A stretch of DNA of 64,000 nucleotides from Phycicoccus sp. HDW14 (GCF_011383005.1 NZ_CP049935.1:2976001-3040000), one strand, 5' to 3'; positions 45,290-53,787 are shown, counted from the stretch's first letter. Translations and numbers: made by a program. The notes: generated by a model not told the origin, from the sequence alone.

Positions 45290-46316
45290 GTCCTCGGGTC
45301 GTGGCGGGCGGCGTCGCCGCCGGCAGGACCGGCGGCCGGGCTGACGGCGTGGTCGATGGTGTGGCACAGGCCGTCCAGCGTGCCGTCGGCGAGGGCGGCC
45401 ACCAGCGCGGGCAGCTCGTCGAGCGTCGACTCCCCGGTGAGCAGGACGTCGAACGCCTCGTCGTGCAGCAGGTCGAGCGCGAGGGCCATCCGGCCGGCGT
45501 GGTCCCAGCGCGGGCGGGCAGCCGGCGGGATGGTGCCGACCTGACTGGCGCGCAGGCGGATCCGACGCGAGTGGAACGCACCGCCGAGCGGCAGGGCGAC
45601 CGGCGCGTCGCCGTGCCAGCTGGCCTCGACGACCGTGGCGTCGGTCGCGGCCAGCTCGAGGCACTGCCGCAGCCCGTCGGCGGTGCCGCTCGTGTGGATG
45701 ACGAGGTCCTGCTCGGCCGGGGCGTCGGCGGGCCGGGCGAACCGCACGCCGAGCGCCGCCGCCACCTCCGCACGGCGCGCGTCGACGTCGACGAGCGTCA
45801 CGTCCGCTCCGGCGAGGCCGCGGAGCAGGGCGACGACGGCGCACCCGACCATCCCCCGCCGACCACGGTGACGCGGTCGCCGACCATCGGGGCGGCATCC
45901 CAGAGCACGGTGACGGCCGTCTCGACCGTGCCCGCCAGCACCGCCCGGCGGGTCGGGACCCCGTCGGGAACGGGCGTGACGGCCGCGGAGGGCACGACGA
46001 AAACGTCCTGGTGCGGGTGGAGGACGAAGACGCGGCGCCCGAGCAGGTCATCAGGCCCGGCTTCGACCACCCCCACGACGAGGTACCCGTACTTGACGGG
46101 CCACGGGAAGTCGCCGACCTGGAAGGGGGCCCGCATCCGCTCGCGCTCCGACGCCGGTACCGCCCCCCGGGCGACGAGGGCCTCGGTCCCGCGGCTCAGG
46201 GCGGAGACGAGGGTGCGCACCCGGACCTCGTCGGGGCCGGGGTCGGGCAGCACCTCGCACCGCAGCTCGCCGGTGCCGCGGCCGGTCAGCCAGAAGGCCC
46301 GCGCCTCGACGCCCAC
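45286..46316 (-). CDS. Zinc-type MDR dehydrogenase (frameshifted), first gene of the pterin/glycosyl operon
   Basis: A medium-chain dehydrogenase/reductase of about 343 aa from GTG 46316 with GAGGAGA upstream. First half: [90 protein letters not shown]. The cofactor half ([65 protein letters not shown]) lies in another frame. A base missing from C5 at 45853-45857 explains this; repair gives VVGGGMVGCAV. It resembles the BchC-like branch of alcohol dehydrogenases. The substrate is unknown. Confidence 0.85.
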
Positions 46317-46358
46317 GCGGGTCTCCTCTCGACGACGTGGCCGGCCGTGGTCCGGCGG

Positions 46359-46386
46359 TGAACCGAGGGGGCGGCGCCACCGTGTC
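46359..46386 (+). promoter_or_regulatory. Predicted ECF promoter, TGAACC-N16-CGTGTC (phosphatidyltransferase/sulfatase gene)
   Basis: TGAACC at 46359-46364, 16-base spacer, CGTGTC at 46381-46386; the gene starts at 46429. The -10 region continues as CCGTGTCACCGGGTG, which is identical over 15 bases to 48623-48637 in front of the sigma operon. Confidence 0.75.
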
Positions 46387-46414
46387 ACCGGGTGGAGCGA
46401 TGTCCTCACCCACC

Positions 46415-46442
46415 ACCACGGAGGAAAGGTGCGTCCGGTTCA
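46415..46442 (-). promoter_or_regulatory. Predicted ECF promoter, TGAACC-N16-CGTGGT (six-gene operon)
   Basis: Minus-strand TGAACC (46442-46437), 16-base spacer, CGTGGT (46420-46415). It would drive the operon beginning at 46316 with a leader of about 90 bases. Its -35 lies in the first codons of the divergent gene, giving back-to-back ECF promoters. Confidence 0.65.
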
Positions 46443-48604
46443 CCTCGGCCCCGCGAACCTCGTGACGTCCGTGCGCGCCCTGCTCACCGGGGTCGTCGCG
46501 GTGCTCGTGGGGCTCGACCTGCTCTCGGCCTCACCTCCGCCGCGCCAGGTCCTCGTCACCGTGGCCGCCGTGGCCCTCGTGCTCGACGGGGTCGACGGCG
46601 CCGTGGCCCGGCGCACCGGCACCGTCAGCGCCTTCGGCGCACGCTTCGACGCCGAGACCGATGCGGTGCTCGTGCTGGTCCTCGCGGTCCTGGCCGCCGC
46701 GGACGTCGGCGCGTGGGTGCTGCTCATCGGCCTGGCCCGTTACTTCCTGCTCGGCGCGCAGGCGCTCGTCCCCCGGCTCCGGGCGCCGGTGCGGCCGCGC
46801 TACTGGCGCAAGGTGGTCGCCGTCGTGCAGGTGCTCGCCCTGCTCGTGGCGGTGGCCGGGGTCGTGCCCCACGCCGTCGCGGTGGCGGTGCTCGGCGCGG
46901 CCCTGTCCCTGCTCGCCGCGTCCTTCGGCACGGAGGCTCTCGAGCGCCTCGGTGCCGGCCCGCCGGGCGCCGGACGCCGGGAGCCGTCGGTCGCGGGGTC
47001 GGTGCTGGCCCTCGCCGTCACCTGGGCCGCGCTCGTCGCACCGGCCGCACTCGGGACCTCCGGCAGCGTCGTGCGCTGGTCGTGGGCGGCGACGGGCATC
47101 CCGCTGGAGGCCGTGCTCCTCGTCCTGCTCGCCCTCGCGCTGCCCCGCCGGGCCGGGCGGGCGGTGGCCCTCGTCGGGGGCCTCTGCTGCGGGCTCCTGC
47201 TCGTCCTGCTCGCGCTCGACACCGGCTTCCCGCTGGTGCTCGACCGGCCCTTCGACGTGCTCGGGGACTGGTCCTACCTCGGGTCGGCGGTCGGCGTCGT
47301 CGCCGACACGCACGGGTCCGTCGTCGCCGGGCTGGTCGCCGCCGGGTCGGTGCTGGCCGCGGTCGGGGTCGTCGTCGCCGTGGGCCTCGCGTTCCGGCGC
47401 CTGGCGTCCGACGTCGCCCGGCGCCGTTCCGCCGCAACCCCTCTCGTCGTGGCAGTCACCAGCGTGGCCCTCGTCTCCGGAGGGGTCGTCACCACCTCCG
47501 GCCCTCACCGCCCCCTCGTGTCGGCCCCCACCGCGACCTACCTCGCCGACCGGGCCGAGGCCGTGCGCGCCGCCCTCGCCGACCCCGCGGCCTTCGGGAG
47601 GGTCCTGGCCGACGACCCCCGGGCCGCCACCCCGACCGACCGACTCCTCGCCGGCCTCCGGGGCCACGACGTCGTCGTCGTCTTCGTCGAGAGCTACGGG
47701 CGGGTCGCGCTCGACGACCCCTCGATGTCCCGCGTCGTGGCCCCGGCCCTGGTCGACGGCGAGCGGGACCTGTCCGCGGCCGGGTACTCGGTGCGCAGCG
47801 GGTGGCTCACCTCGCCGACCTTCGGGGCGGCAGCTGGCTGGCCCACTCGACCCTCGAGTCCGGCGCCTGGGTCGACGGCCAGCGCCGCTACGAGCAGCTG
47901 ACCTCGTCGGGTCGGCTCACCCTGACCCGGGCGTTCGGCCGGGCCGGCTGGCGCACCGTCATCGCCTCGCCGGCGACGACCCGCGACTGGCCCGAGGGTC
48001 GCGGCCTCTACGGCGTGGACGACCTCCAGGACGGCCGCACCAACGGGTACGCCGGCCCGTCCTTCGGGTACGCGACCACGCCCGACCAGTAAACGCTCTC
48101 CCACCTCGCGCGCACCGAGCTGACCGCCGGCCCCCGTCCGCGCGTCATGGCCGAGGTCGACCTCGTCTCGAGCCACCACCCGTGGACCCCTGTGCCGCAG
48201 ACGGTTCCGTGGGACGAGGTCGGTGACGGCTCGGTGTTCGCCGGGCAGGACACCACGGTTCACGACGTCCTCGGCGACGCGACCAGCGCGCGCCAGGCGT
48301 ACGCGCGCTCCGTCGCCTACAGCCTGCGCACCGTCGGCTCGTGGCCGGCGACCGTGCCTGACGACGACCTCGTGCTCCTCGTCCTCGGCGACCACCAGCC
48401 GCACCACCTCGTCAGCGGCCCCGACCCGGGCCGCGACGTCCCGGTGAGCATCGTGACCCGCGACCCCGCCGTCCTCGCCGCCGTCGCCCCGTGGGGCTGG
48501 ACCCCGGGCTGCGCCCTGCCGCGGACGCCCCGACGTGGCGGATGGATGCCGTGCGCGACCGGCTGCTCGACGCGTTCGCTGGCCGTCCGCCGGCGACCGG
48601 GTGA
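46429..48604 (+). CDS. CDP-alcohol phosphatidyltransferase fused to sulfatase/LtaS-like membrane domain (broken by two shifts and a stop)
   Basis: Restored length is about 725 aa. Residues 1-190: CDP-alcohol phosphotransferase with the complete D53-x2-D56-G57-x2-A60-R61-x8-G70-x3-D74-x3-D78 signature and several helices. Residues 190-380: further membrane helices. Then an alkaline-phosphatase-superfamily domain: [33 protein letters not shown] after repair, [14 protein letters not shown] and [11 protein letters not shown] (metal ligands). Breaks: missing G in GGGG 47824-47827; TAA at 48090-48092 where the context PDQ-x-TLSHLAR predicts Tyr; a missing base near 48519. GTG 46429 follows GGAGGAAAG. 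It could make and elaborate a phospho-alditol lipid at the membrane (inference). Confidence 0.82.
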
Positions 48605-48629
48605 ACCGCAGCGCCCCTCCCGCCGTGTC
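48602..48629 (+). promoter_or_regulatory. Predicted ECF promoter, TGAACC-N16-CGTGTC (sigma operon, autoregulation)
   Basis: TGAACC at 48602-48607, 16-base spacer, CGTGTC at 48624-48629, 50 bases before the ATG of the first gene of the membrane protein-sigma-anti-sigma unit. The -35 begins at the stop codon of the upstream gene. Confidence 0.75.
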
Positions 48630-48678
48630 ACCGGGTGAGGCACCCGACCGGCGGGCGCCCCGGGGACGGGAGAGGACC

Positions 48679-49077
48679 ATGACGGCACGCACGGTCGGCG
48701 CCGTGGCGGCGGTGGTGTCCGCCGCCATCCACCTCTGGCTCTGGGTCGACGGGGTCAAGGAGCAGGGCGTCGTCGGCGCGCTGTTCCTCGTCAACGTCGT
48801 CGCCGGGGTCGCCATCGCGGTCGTGCTGCTGCGCTCGAGCAGCTGGCTGCCGCTCCTCCTGCTCGGTGGCTTCGGCGCCAGCACGCTCGGTGCGTTCGTC
48901 ATCGCCTCGACCGTGGGGCTGTTCGGCATCCACACCACCTGGAGCGGGGTCGCGGTCTGGGGGGCGACGGTCTCCGAGGTCGCCTGCGTCGTCACGGCGC
49001 TGCTGGCGGCGTCGCGGGAGGGCTTCCTCCCGCGCGGAGGGGTCCATCATGGACAGCGGGCCGGGTCGGCCGGGTGA
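48679..49077 (+). CDS. Small four-helix membrane protein of the ECF operon
   Basis: A 132-aa integral membrane protein: TARTVGAVAAVVSAAIHLWLWVDG, VVGALFLVNVVAGVAIAVVLL, LPLLLLGGFGASTLGAFVIASTVGLFGIH, WGATVSEVACVVTALLA. The pattern resembles actinobacterial DoxX-like or DUF4383-type small membrane proteins, without a firm match. ATG 48679 has an AGAGGA site. Its 3' end overlaps the sigma gene start by 29 bases, so it belongs to the same transcript. It might act as a sensor or be a regulon member. Confidence 0.7.
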   Translation: MTARTVGAVAAVVSAAIHLWLWVDGVKEQGVVGALFLVNVVAGVAIAVVLLRSSSWLPLLLLGGFGASTLGAFVIASTVGLFGIHTTWSGVAVWGATVSEVACVVTALLAASREGFLPRGGVHHGQRAGSAG

Positions 49078-49638
49078 CGACGACGCACACCGGACCCGCC
49101 CGCACGAGGCCGTGAACGGGAGCGCCGTGGCCCACGACCAGGACGAGCTGATGCGTGCGCTGCACGACGAGCACGCCCGCGCGCTCTGGGGGTACTGCCT
49201 GCGCCTCGTCGAGCACGACCACGCCCGGGCCCACGACATCACCCAGGAGACGCTGCTGCGCGCGTGGCAGCACCCGGAGGTGCTCGGCCGCACCCCGGAC
49301 CACGTGCGGGGATGGCTCTTCACCGTCGCGCGCAACATCGTCATCGACGAGTGGCGCCACCGTCGGATCCGGCCCGAGACGCTCACCGACGAGCTGCCCG
49401 AGCGCGGCGGCGACCAGGACCAGGTCGACACCCTGCTCCAGACCTGGGTCGTCGGCGAGGCGATGGCCCGGCTCTCCGAGGACCACCGCGAGGTCCTGCG
49501 CGAGTGCTACCTCCAGGGCCGCTCGGTCGCCGACGCCGCGCGCCGGCTCGGCATCCCGAGGGCACGGTGAAGTCACGCACGCACTACGCGATGCGGGCCC
49601 TGCGGCTCGCGCTGGAGGAGATGGGGGTGACCGGATGA
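49049..49638 (+). CDS. ECF RNA polymerase sigma factor, SigL/SigK-like (frameshifted near C-terminus)
   Basis: About 196 aa. Region 2: LMRALHDEHARALWGYCLRLVEHDHARAHDITQETLLRAWQHPEVL and WLFTVARNIVIDEWRHRRIRPE. Region 4: MARLSEDHREVLRECYLQGRSVADAARRLGIPEGTVKSRTHYAMRALRLAL. The last 28 residues need one base restored at the CCC run 49555-49557; without it the protein stops after LGIPRAR and would lose the DNA-binding helix. GGAGG precedes ATG 49049. It is followed by a zinc anti-sigma gene (ATGA overlap). Predicted targets are the four TGAACC-N16-CGTG sites. Confidence 0.92.
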
Positions 49639-50345
49639 GCTCCACCGACCGGTTCGCCCACGACGACGCGGCGTACGTGCTCGGTGCCCTCGGCCCGGCC
49701 GAGCGGCGGGCCTTCGAGGAGCACCTGACCGGCTGCGCCGAGTGCACCCGACGGGTCAGCGACATCGCCGGGCTGCCGGGGCTGCTCGGCCGGCTCGACG
49801 ACTCCGCCTTCGTCACGCCCCAGGATCCCCCGCCGGTGCCCGACACCCTGCTGCCCGGCCTCCTGCGGGAGGTCCGGGGCCGGCGCCGGCGGGGCCTGCT
49901 CGTCGTGGCCGCCGCGGTGGCCGCGGTGGCGGCGGTGGCCGTCGTCGCGGCCGTGCTCGGGTGGAGGGTGCTCGCGCCGGGGTCGGACCCCGCACCGGCT
50001 CCGTCCGTCGCGGCCGCCCCCGTCCCGACGCGCACGATGGCCCCGGTGGACCAGCAGCGGGTCACCGCCACGGTCTCGCTCCAGCAGGTGGCGTGGGGCA
50101 CGAGGCTGCGGGTCGCGTGCACCTACACCGGCGGCGGCTGGGCCGAGGAGGGCACGACGCCGTCCTACGCCCTCGTCGTGCGCACCCGCGACGGCTCGCG
50201 CCAGCAGGTGTCGACCTGGCGGGCCGTGCCGGGGCGCACGACCGTCCTCGACGCCGGCACCGACGCGACGCCCGCCGACATCACCGCCATCGACGTCGTC
50301 GTCACGGGTACCGACCGCACCCTGCTCACCTGGACGGCCGGCTGA
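49635..50345 (+). CDS. Zinc-binding (ZAS) anti-sigma factor, RslA-like
   Basis: A 236-aa single-pass protein. The cytoplasmic domain DRFAHDDAAYVLGALGPAERRAFEEHLTGCAECTRRVSDIAGL has the H-x3-C-x2-C motif (HLTGCAEC), with an upstream His in FAHDD as the fourth ligand. One TM helix (GLLVVAAAVAAVAAVAVVAAVLGW) separates it from an extracytoplasmic beta-rich domain of about 130 residues. Mycobacterial RslA has the same domain order and releases its sigma on oxidation of the Cys pair, so a redox or envelope cue is plausible here. Confidence 0.92.
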   Translation: MSSTDRFAHDDAAYVLGALGPAERRAFEEHLTGCAECTRRVSDIAGLPGLLGRLDDSAFVTPQDPPPVPDTLLPGLLREVRGRRRRGLLVVAAAVAAVAAVAVVAAVLGWRVLAPGSDPAPAPSVAAAPVPTRTMAPVDQQRVTATVSLQQVAWGTRLRVACTYTGGGWAEEGTTPSYALVVRTRDGSRQQVSTWRAVPGRTTVLDAGTDATPADITAIDVVVTGTDRTLLTWTAG

Positions 50346-50385
50346 GCGCGGGGCCGTCGTCGGTGGCCGCGGGTAGCGTGCCGGC

Positions 50386-50721
50386 ATGCCGGACGAGCTC
50401 GAGGTCGTGTCCTTCGCGACGACCGAGGAGCTCTGGGCCTGGCTCGCGGTGCACCACACGGACCACCCGGGCGTCCGGGTGCGGCTGCAGAAGGTGTCGA
50501 GCCCCGTGCCGTCGGTCGGCTTCCACGACCTGCTCGAGGCGGGCATCGCCTTCGGCTGGAGCGAGAGCACCCGGCGGGCCGGCGACGAGCGCTCCTACCT
50601 CCAGCGGTTCACGCCGCGCAGGGCCAGGGGCACCACATCGGCCCGCAACCTCGCCATCGCCGAGCGGCTGGAGTCCGACGGCCGGATGACACCCGCCGGC
50701 CGCCGCGTCCTCGGCCGCTGA
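50386..50721 (+). CDS. YdeI/OmpD-associated family protein
   Basis: A 111-aa protein: VVSFATTEELWAWLAVHHTDHPGVRVRLQKVSSPVPSVGFHDLLEAGIAFGWSESTRRAGDERSYLQRFTPRR. The segments DLLEAGIAFGWSES and SYLQRFTPRR are the family's conserved core (ALC.GWIDS...QRFTPR in YdeI). Function is not well established. It follows the anti-sigma gene by 40 bases; co-transcription is possible. Confidence 0.87.
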   Translation: MPDELEVVSFATTEELWAWLAVHHTDHPGVRVRLQKVSSPVPSVGFHDLLEAGIAFGWSESTRRAGDERSYLQRFTPRRARGTTSARNLAIAERLESDGRMTPAGRRVLGR

Positions 50722-50725
50722 CCCG

Positions 50726-50860
50726 TCAGGCCGGACGCCGCGAGAGCGGCCGAGCGGGGTGCGCCCCCGCGGAAGCGACGTCGGCACGCAGGGTGCTCGG
50801 TCGCGGTCGTTCCAGGGTGCGCCGTGCGATGCGCTGCGCGAGAACCAGGGTCGCGTACAT
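50726..50860 (-). CDS. Possible 44-aa small protein
   Basis: ATG 50860 with AGGAG seven bases upstream opens a frame MYATLVLAQRIARRTLERPRP... that ends in TGA at 50726. It is rich in Arg/Ala/Pro with an amphipathic N-terminal helix and no recognised relatives. A good ribosome site is the main support; it lies between the YdeI-like gene and the LysR remnants. Confidence 0.35.
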   Translation of the reverse strand: MYATLVLAQRIARRTLERPRPSTLRADVASAGAHPARPLSRRPA

Positions 50861-50960
50861 ACGTCCACTCCTAGCGACGAGGACCGGCCGACCGGGGCCG
50901 TGCCTCAGTGAACCGCGCGGACGCGCCCGAGGGAAGTCAGCGGCGCTGATCTGCTGGTCA

Positions 50961-51152
50961 TCAACGGCTATCACCGTCGGTGTCCGGGAGGGGAAGACGC
51001 GCGAGCATGTGCTGGAGCAGCTCGCCCGCCGGCGCCGAGAGCGTCCCGGCGACCCACGCCAACGCCGTGTAGCTGACGGGCCGGTCGACGATGGGGACGA
51101 ACTGGATCCCGGGCCGGTCGTAGAGGCGGGTGAGCGACGAGGTCGTGAAGCC
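50961..51152 (-). pseudogene. LysR regulator remnant, C-terminal fragment (leftward)
   Basis: About 63 residues, GFTTSSLTRLYDRPGIQFVPIVDRPVSYTALAWVAGTLSAPAGELLQHMLARLP, match the end of a LysR-type substrate-binding domain. No N-terminal HTH or dimer domain precedes it; the sequence upstream is antisense to another LysR fragment. Clearly incomplete. Confidence 0.7.
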
Positions 51153-51157
51153 CACGA

Positions 51158-51401
51158 GGCCGCCACCTTCGAGGCCGAGTTCCAGGCCGTCGCGATGGGC
51201 CGCGGCCTGTCGATCGTGCCGGAGAGCGCCTCGAGGTACTTCGCCCGGCCGGGCATCCACTTCACCCCGATCGGCGCCCTGCCCCTGTGCGAGGTCGCGG
51301 TCGTCTGGCGCGTCGGGAGCACCGCCGCCGCCGTGAACTTCGCGCGGACAGCGGTCCGGATCGTCAAGGAGGGCGACAAGCAGACCCGCGCGCGGCGCTG
51401 A
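51158..51401 (+). pseudogene. LysR regulator remnant, C-terminal fragment (rightward)
   Basis: About 80 residues, FEAEFQAVAMGRGLSIVPESASRYFARPGIHFTPIGALPLCEVAVVWRVGSTAAAVNFARTAVRIVKEG, are the C-terminal part of another LysR substrate-binding domain. It is arranged back to back with the previous fragment, so the N-terminal halves of both are missing at the junction near 51152-51158. This suggests a deletion or inversion. Confidence 0.72.
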
Positions 51402-51528
51402 CTCGCGTCCGGTCGGGCCGCTGTCGCCCAGGGCGGGAGTTCGCACGAGCAGCTCCGAGGTCCGGACAGAGCAGGACCCCGGCAGCGTCTCCGCCGGCCG
51501 GGGCCCGTCCTACTGTCTCAACACAGTG

Positions 51529-51570
51529 CGCGCCCGAAGGGATTCGAACCCCTAACCTTCTGATCCGTAG
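51529..51570 (-). other. 3' half of tRNA-Arg(ACG): probable attachment-site scar
   Basis: On the minus strand the sequence from CTACGGATCAGAAGG through the T-arm AGGGGTTCGAATCCCTT and acceptor strand CGGGCGC is the 3' half of a tRNA-Arg with anticodon ACG (plus strand 51566-51568). The D-arm and 5' half are absent; upstream bases (GGTCGGATTGGGG) do not pair. Tyrosine integrases commonly duplicate this part of a tRNA gene, so this is most likely an att remnant, not a functional tRNA. Confidence 0.8.
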
Positions 51571-51846
51571 CCCCAATCCGACCCTGAAACGGCCCGACCG
51601 GCCTCGACCGATGGCGACTCATTCTCCGGCGTTTCCGCAGGTCAGAGGTCATGGGGCACCTCCGTTCGGCTTGAGCCGCATCGTTACGGGATCGAGACTG
51701 CGGACGAATTTTGGGGCCCATTTTGGGCCCATCGTCGGCTGCCACCCTCATCTCCTTCTGGCTCGGTCTACATGGGCCGGCAGCACCACCCGGACGAACC
51801 GGCCACCCTAAGTCCCGGCTAAGTCGGCCACGGTCCACTGGTAGTC
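51571..51846. other. Non-coding stretch next to the tRNA scar
   Basis: No supported gene. It contains the tandem TTTTGGGGCCCA/TTTTGGGCCCA at 51711-51733. On the minus strand a short open frame reads GPKMGPKIRPQSRS, of the kind sometimes seen at the C-terminus of actinobacterial integrases. It may be the tail of a lost integrative element. The promoter of the gene at 51847 should be near 51800-51840. Confidence 0.4.
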
Positions 51847-53088
51847 ATGGAGACAACGACCACCCGGCCGAGCACGCTCGCGCCCTTCCTCAACAAGGTC
51901 CCGGCGATCACGGCGACCTTCTGGATGATCAAGATCCTCTCGACGACCATCGGGGAGACGTTCGCCGACTTCCTCGCCGTACAGGTCGGCCTCGGGACCG
52001 CCCTGACCGACGGGGCGATGCTCACCGTCCTCGCGGTCACCCTCGTCGCGCAGCTGCGCACCCGCCGCTACGTCCCGTGGCTGTACTGGCTGACCGTGGT
52101 CCTCGTGAGCATCGTCGGCACCCAGATCACCGACTTCTTCACCGACCAGCTCGGCGTCAGCCTCTACGTGAGCACCGGCGTCTTCGCGGTCGTCCTGGCC
52201 GTCGTCTTCGTGATCTGGTGGTCCGAGGAGCGCACCCTCGCGATCACGGCCATCGACACCCCCCGCCGGGAGCGCTTCTACTGGGGCGCCATCCTCGTGA
52301 CCTTCGCACTCGGCACCGCCGGCGGCGACCTGGCGACCGAGGCCCTCTCGCTCGGCTTCCGCAACGGTGCACTGATCTTCGGCGGGCTCATCCTCGCCGC
52401 CTGGGCCGCCCGCAGGGCAGGAGCCGACGCCGTCGCGGTCTTCTGGGTGGCGTACGTGCTCACCCGGCCGCTGGGCGCCTCGCTCGGCGACCTCCTCACC
52501 CAGGAGCGCGGCTACGGCGGGCTCGGCCTCGGCGCCAGCACCACGAGCCTGCTCTTCCTCGCGGTGATCGTCGCCCTCGTGACGCGTGAGCAGCTCAACG
52601 TCAACCGGCACGGCATCCGCACCAAGGGCGAGCCCCACCCGGTCAGCGCCGTCCGCGACTCCGCCTGGGCGGCCGGCGGCGCTGCGGCCGTCGCGCTCGC
52701 GGCCGTGGCGCTGACCCCCTCCGCGCCCACGGCCGCCGCCGCCTCGGGCACGGCGCGCCCCGCGGTGACGGCCACGGGCATCGAGGCGGACACGACCTCC
52801 CCGCTCGGCGACCTCACCAACTTCGCGGTCATCGTCGACGACGTCTCCTCGAAGGTCTCGGCGGGCGACCAGCCGGCCGCCACCACCCGGGTCAAGGACC
52901 TCGAGGTCGCCTGGGACGACGCCGAGGCCGCCATCAAGCCGAGCTCGCCCGGCGACTGGCACACGATGGACTCCGCCATCGACGAGACCCTGACCGCCCT
53001 GCGCGCGAGTGCGCCGACCCCGCAGGCGAGCGGCGCGGCGCTGAAGCACCTGCAGGGTGTCATCGCCACACTGGAGAAGAAGAAGTAA
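51847..53088 (+). CDS. COG4705-like multi-pass membrane protein
   Basis: A 413-aa protein. LNKVPAITATFWMIKILSTTIGETFADFLAVQVGLGT, YVPWLYWLTVVLVSIVGTQITDFFTDQLG, FYWGAILVTFALGTAGGDLATEALSLGF and FWVAYVLTRPLGASLGDLLTQ show the paired K-x-x-TT-x-GE-x-x-AD and TRPLGASxGD motifs of this family. About ten helices precede a secreted or extracytoplasmic C-terminal 110-residue helical domain (LTNFAVIVDDVSSKVSAGDQPAATTRVKDLEVAWDDAEAAI). It is followed after 25 bases by a two-component system, a recurrent arrangement. The substrate is unknown. Confidence 0.8.
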   Translation: METTTTRPSTLAPFLNKVPAITATFWMIKILSTTIGETFADFLAVQVGLGTALTDGAMLTVLAVTLVAQLRTRRYVPWLYWLTVVLVSIVGTQITDFFTDQLGVSLYVSTGVFAVVLAVVFVIWWSEERTLAITAIDTPRRERFYWGAILVTFALGTAGGDLATEALSLGFRNGALIFGGLILAAWAARRAGADAVAVFWVAYVLTRPLGASLGDLLTQERGYGGLGLGASTTSLLFLAVIVALVTREQLNVNRHGIRTKGEPHPVSAVRDSAWAAGGAAAVALAAVALTPSAPTAAAASGTARPAVTATGIEADTTSPLGDLTNFAVIVDDVSSKVSAGDQPAATTRVKDLEVAWDDAEAAIKPSSPGDWHTMDSAIDETLTALRASAPTPQASGAALKHLQGVIATLEKKK

Positions 53089-53113
53089 CCCCACCACCGA
53101 GGGAGCGCCGGCC

Positions 53114-53787
53114 ATGAGGGTCCTGCTCGTCGAGGACGACCCGATGGTCGGCGCCGCCCTCGTGGGCCGGCTGGAGGACGAGGCGTACGCCGCCGACTGG
53201 GTCCGCGACGCCGCGAGCGGCCTGGTCAGCGCGCAGTCCCACGACTACGACGTCGTCCTGCTGGACCTCGGGCTCCCCGACCTCGACGGCACCGAGTTCC
53301 TCGGGCGCCTGCGCCGGTCCGGCAACCGAGTACCGGTCATCGTCGTCACCGCCCGCGACGAAACCGCCGCCCGGGTCACGAGCCTGGACGGCGGAGCCGA
53401 CGACTACATCGTCAAGCCCTTCGAGACCGCCGAGCTGCTGGCCCGGATGCGTGCCGTGCTGCGTCGCGGCAGCGACGCCACCGAGGCCGTGCTGCGGGGT
53501 GGCCACCTCACGCTCGACCTGTCCCGGCACCTCGTCGTGCTCGAGGACGGCGTCGAGATTCCCCTCGCCAGAAGGGAGTTCGCCGTCCTCCGGGCGCTGA
53601 TGAGCCGCCCGGGGCCATCCTGTCGCGCGAGGAGCTCGAGCACAGGGTCTACGGCTGGGGTCGCGAGGTCGAGTCCAACGCCGTCGAGTACGCCATCCAC
53701 GGCCTGCGCGCCAAGCTCGGGTCGACCGCCATCCGCAACATCCGCGGCGTGGGCTGGACCGTGCCGCGCGACCCGGCCCCCTCATGA
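53114..53787 (+). CDS. OmpR/PhoB-family response regulator (frameshifted)
   Basis: About 224 aa after repair. Receiver domain: MRVLLVEDDPMVGAALVGRL, phospho-acceptor Asp in VVLLDLGLPDLDG, VIVVTARDE (Thr) and DDYIVKPFETAELLARM (Lys). The winged-helix output ILSREELEHRVYGWGREVESNAVEYAIHGLRAKLGSTAIRNIRGVGWTV is in another frame after a missing base in GGGG at 53611-53614. It lies between the COG4705-like membrane protein and a kinase (ATGA overlap) and probably regulates that membrane protein. Confidence 0.9.

Noticed and set aside
51518..51838. A 106-codon minus-strand frame as an integrase gene
   Set aside because: It contains the tRNA fragment in translation and none of the tyrosine recombinase catalytic residues; at most a C-terminal scrap is present.
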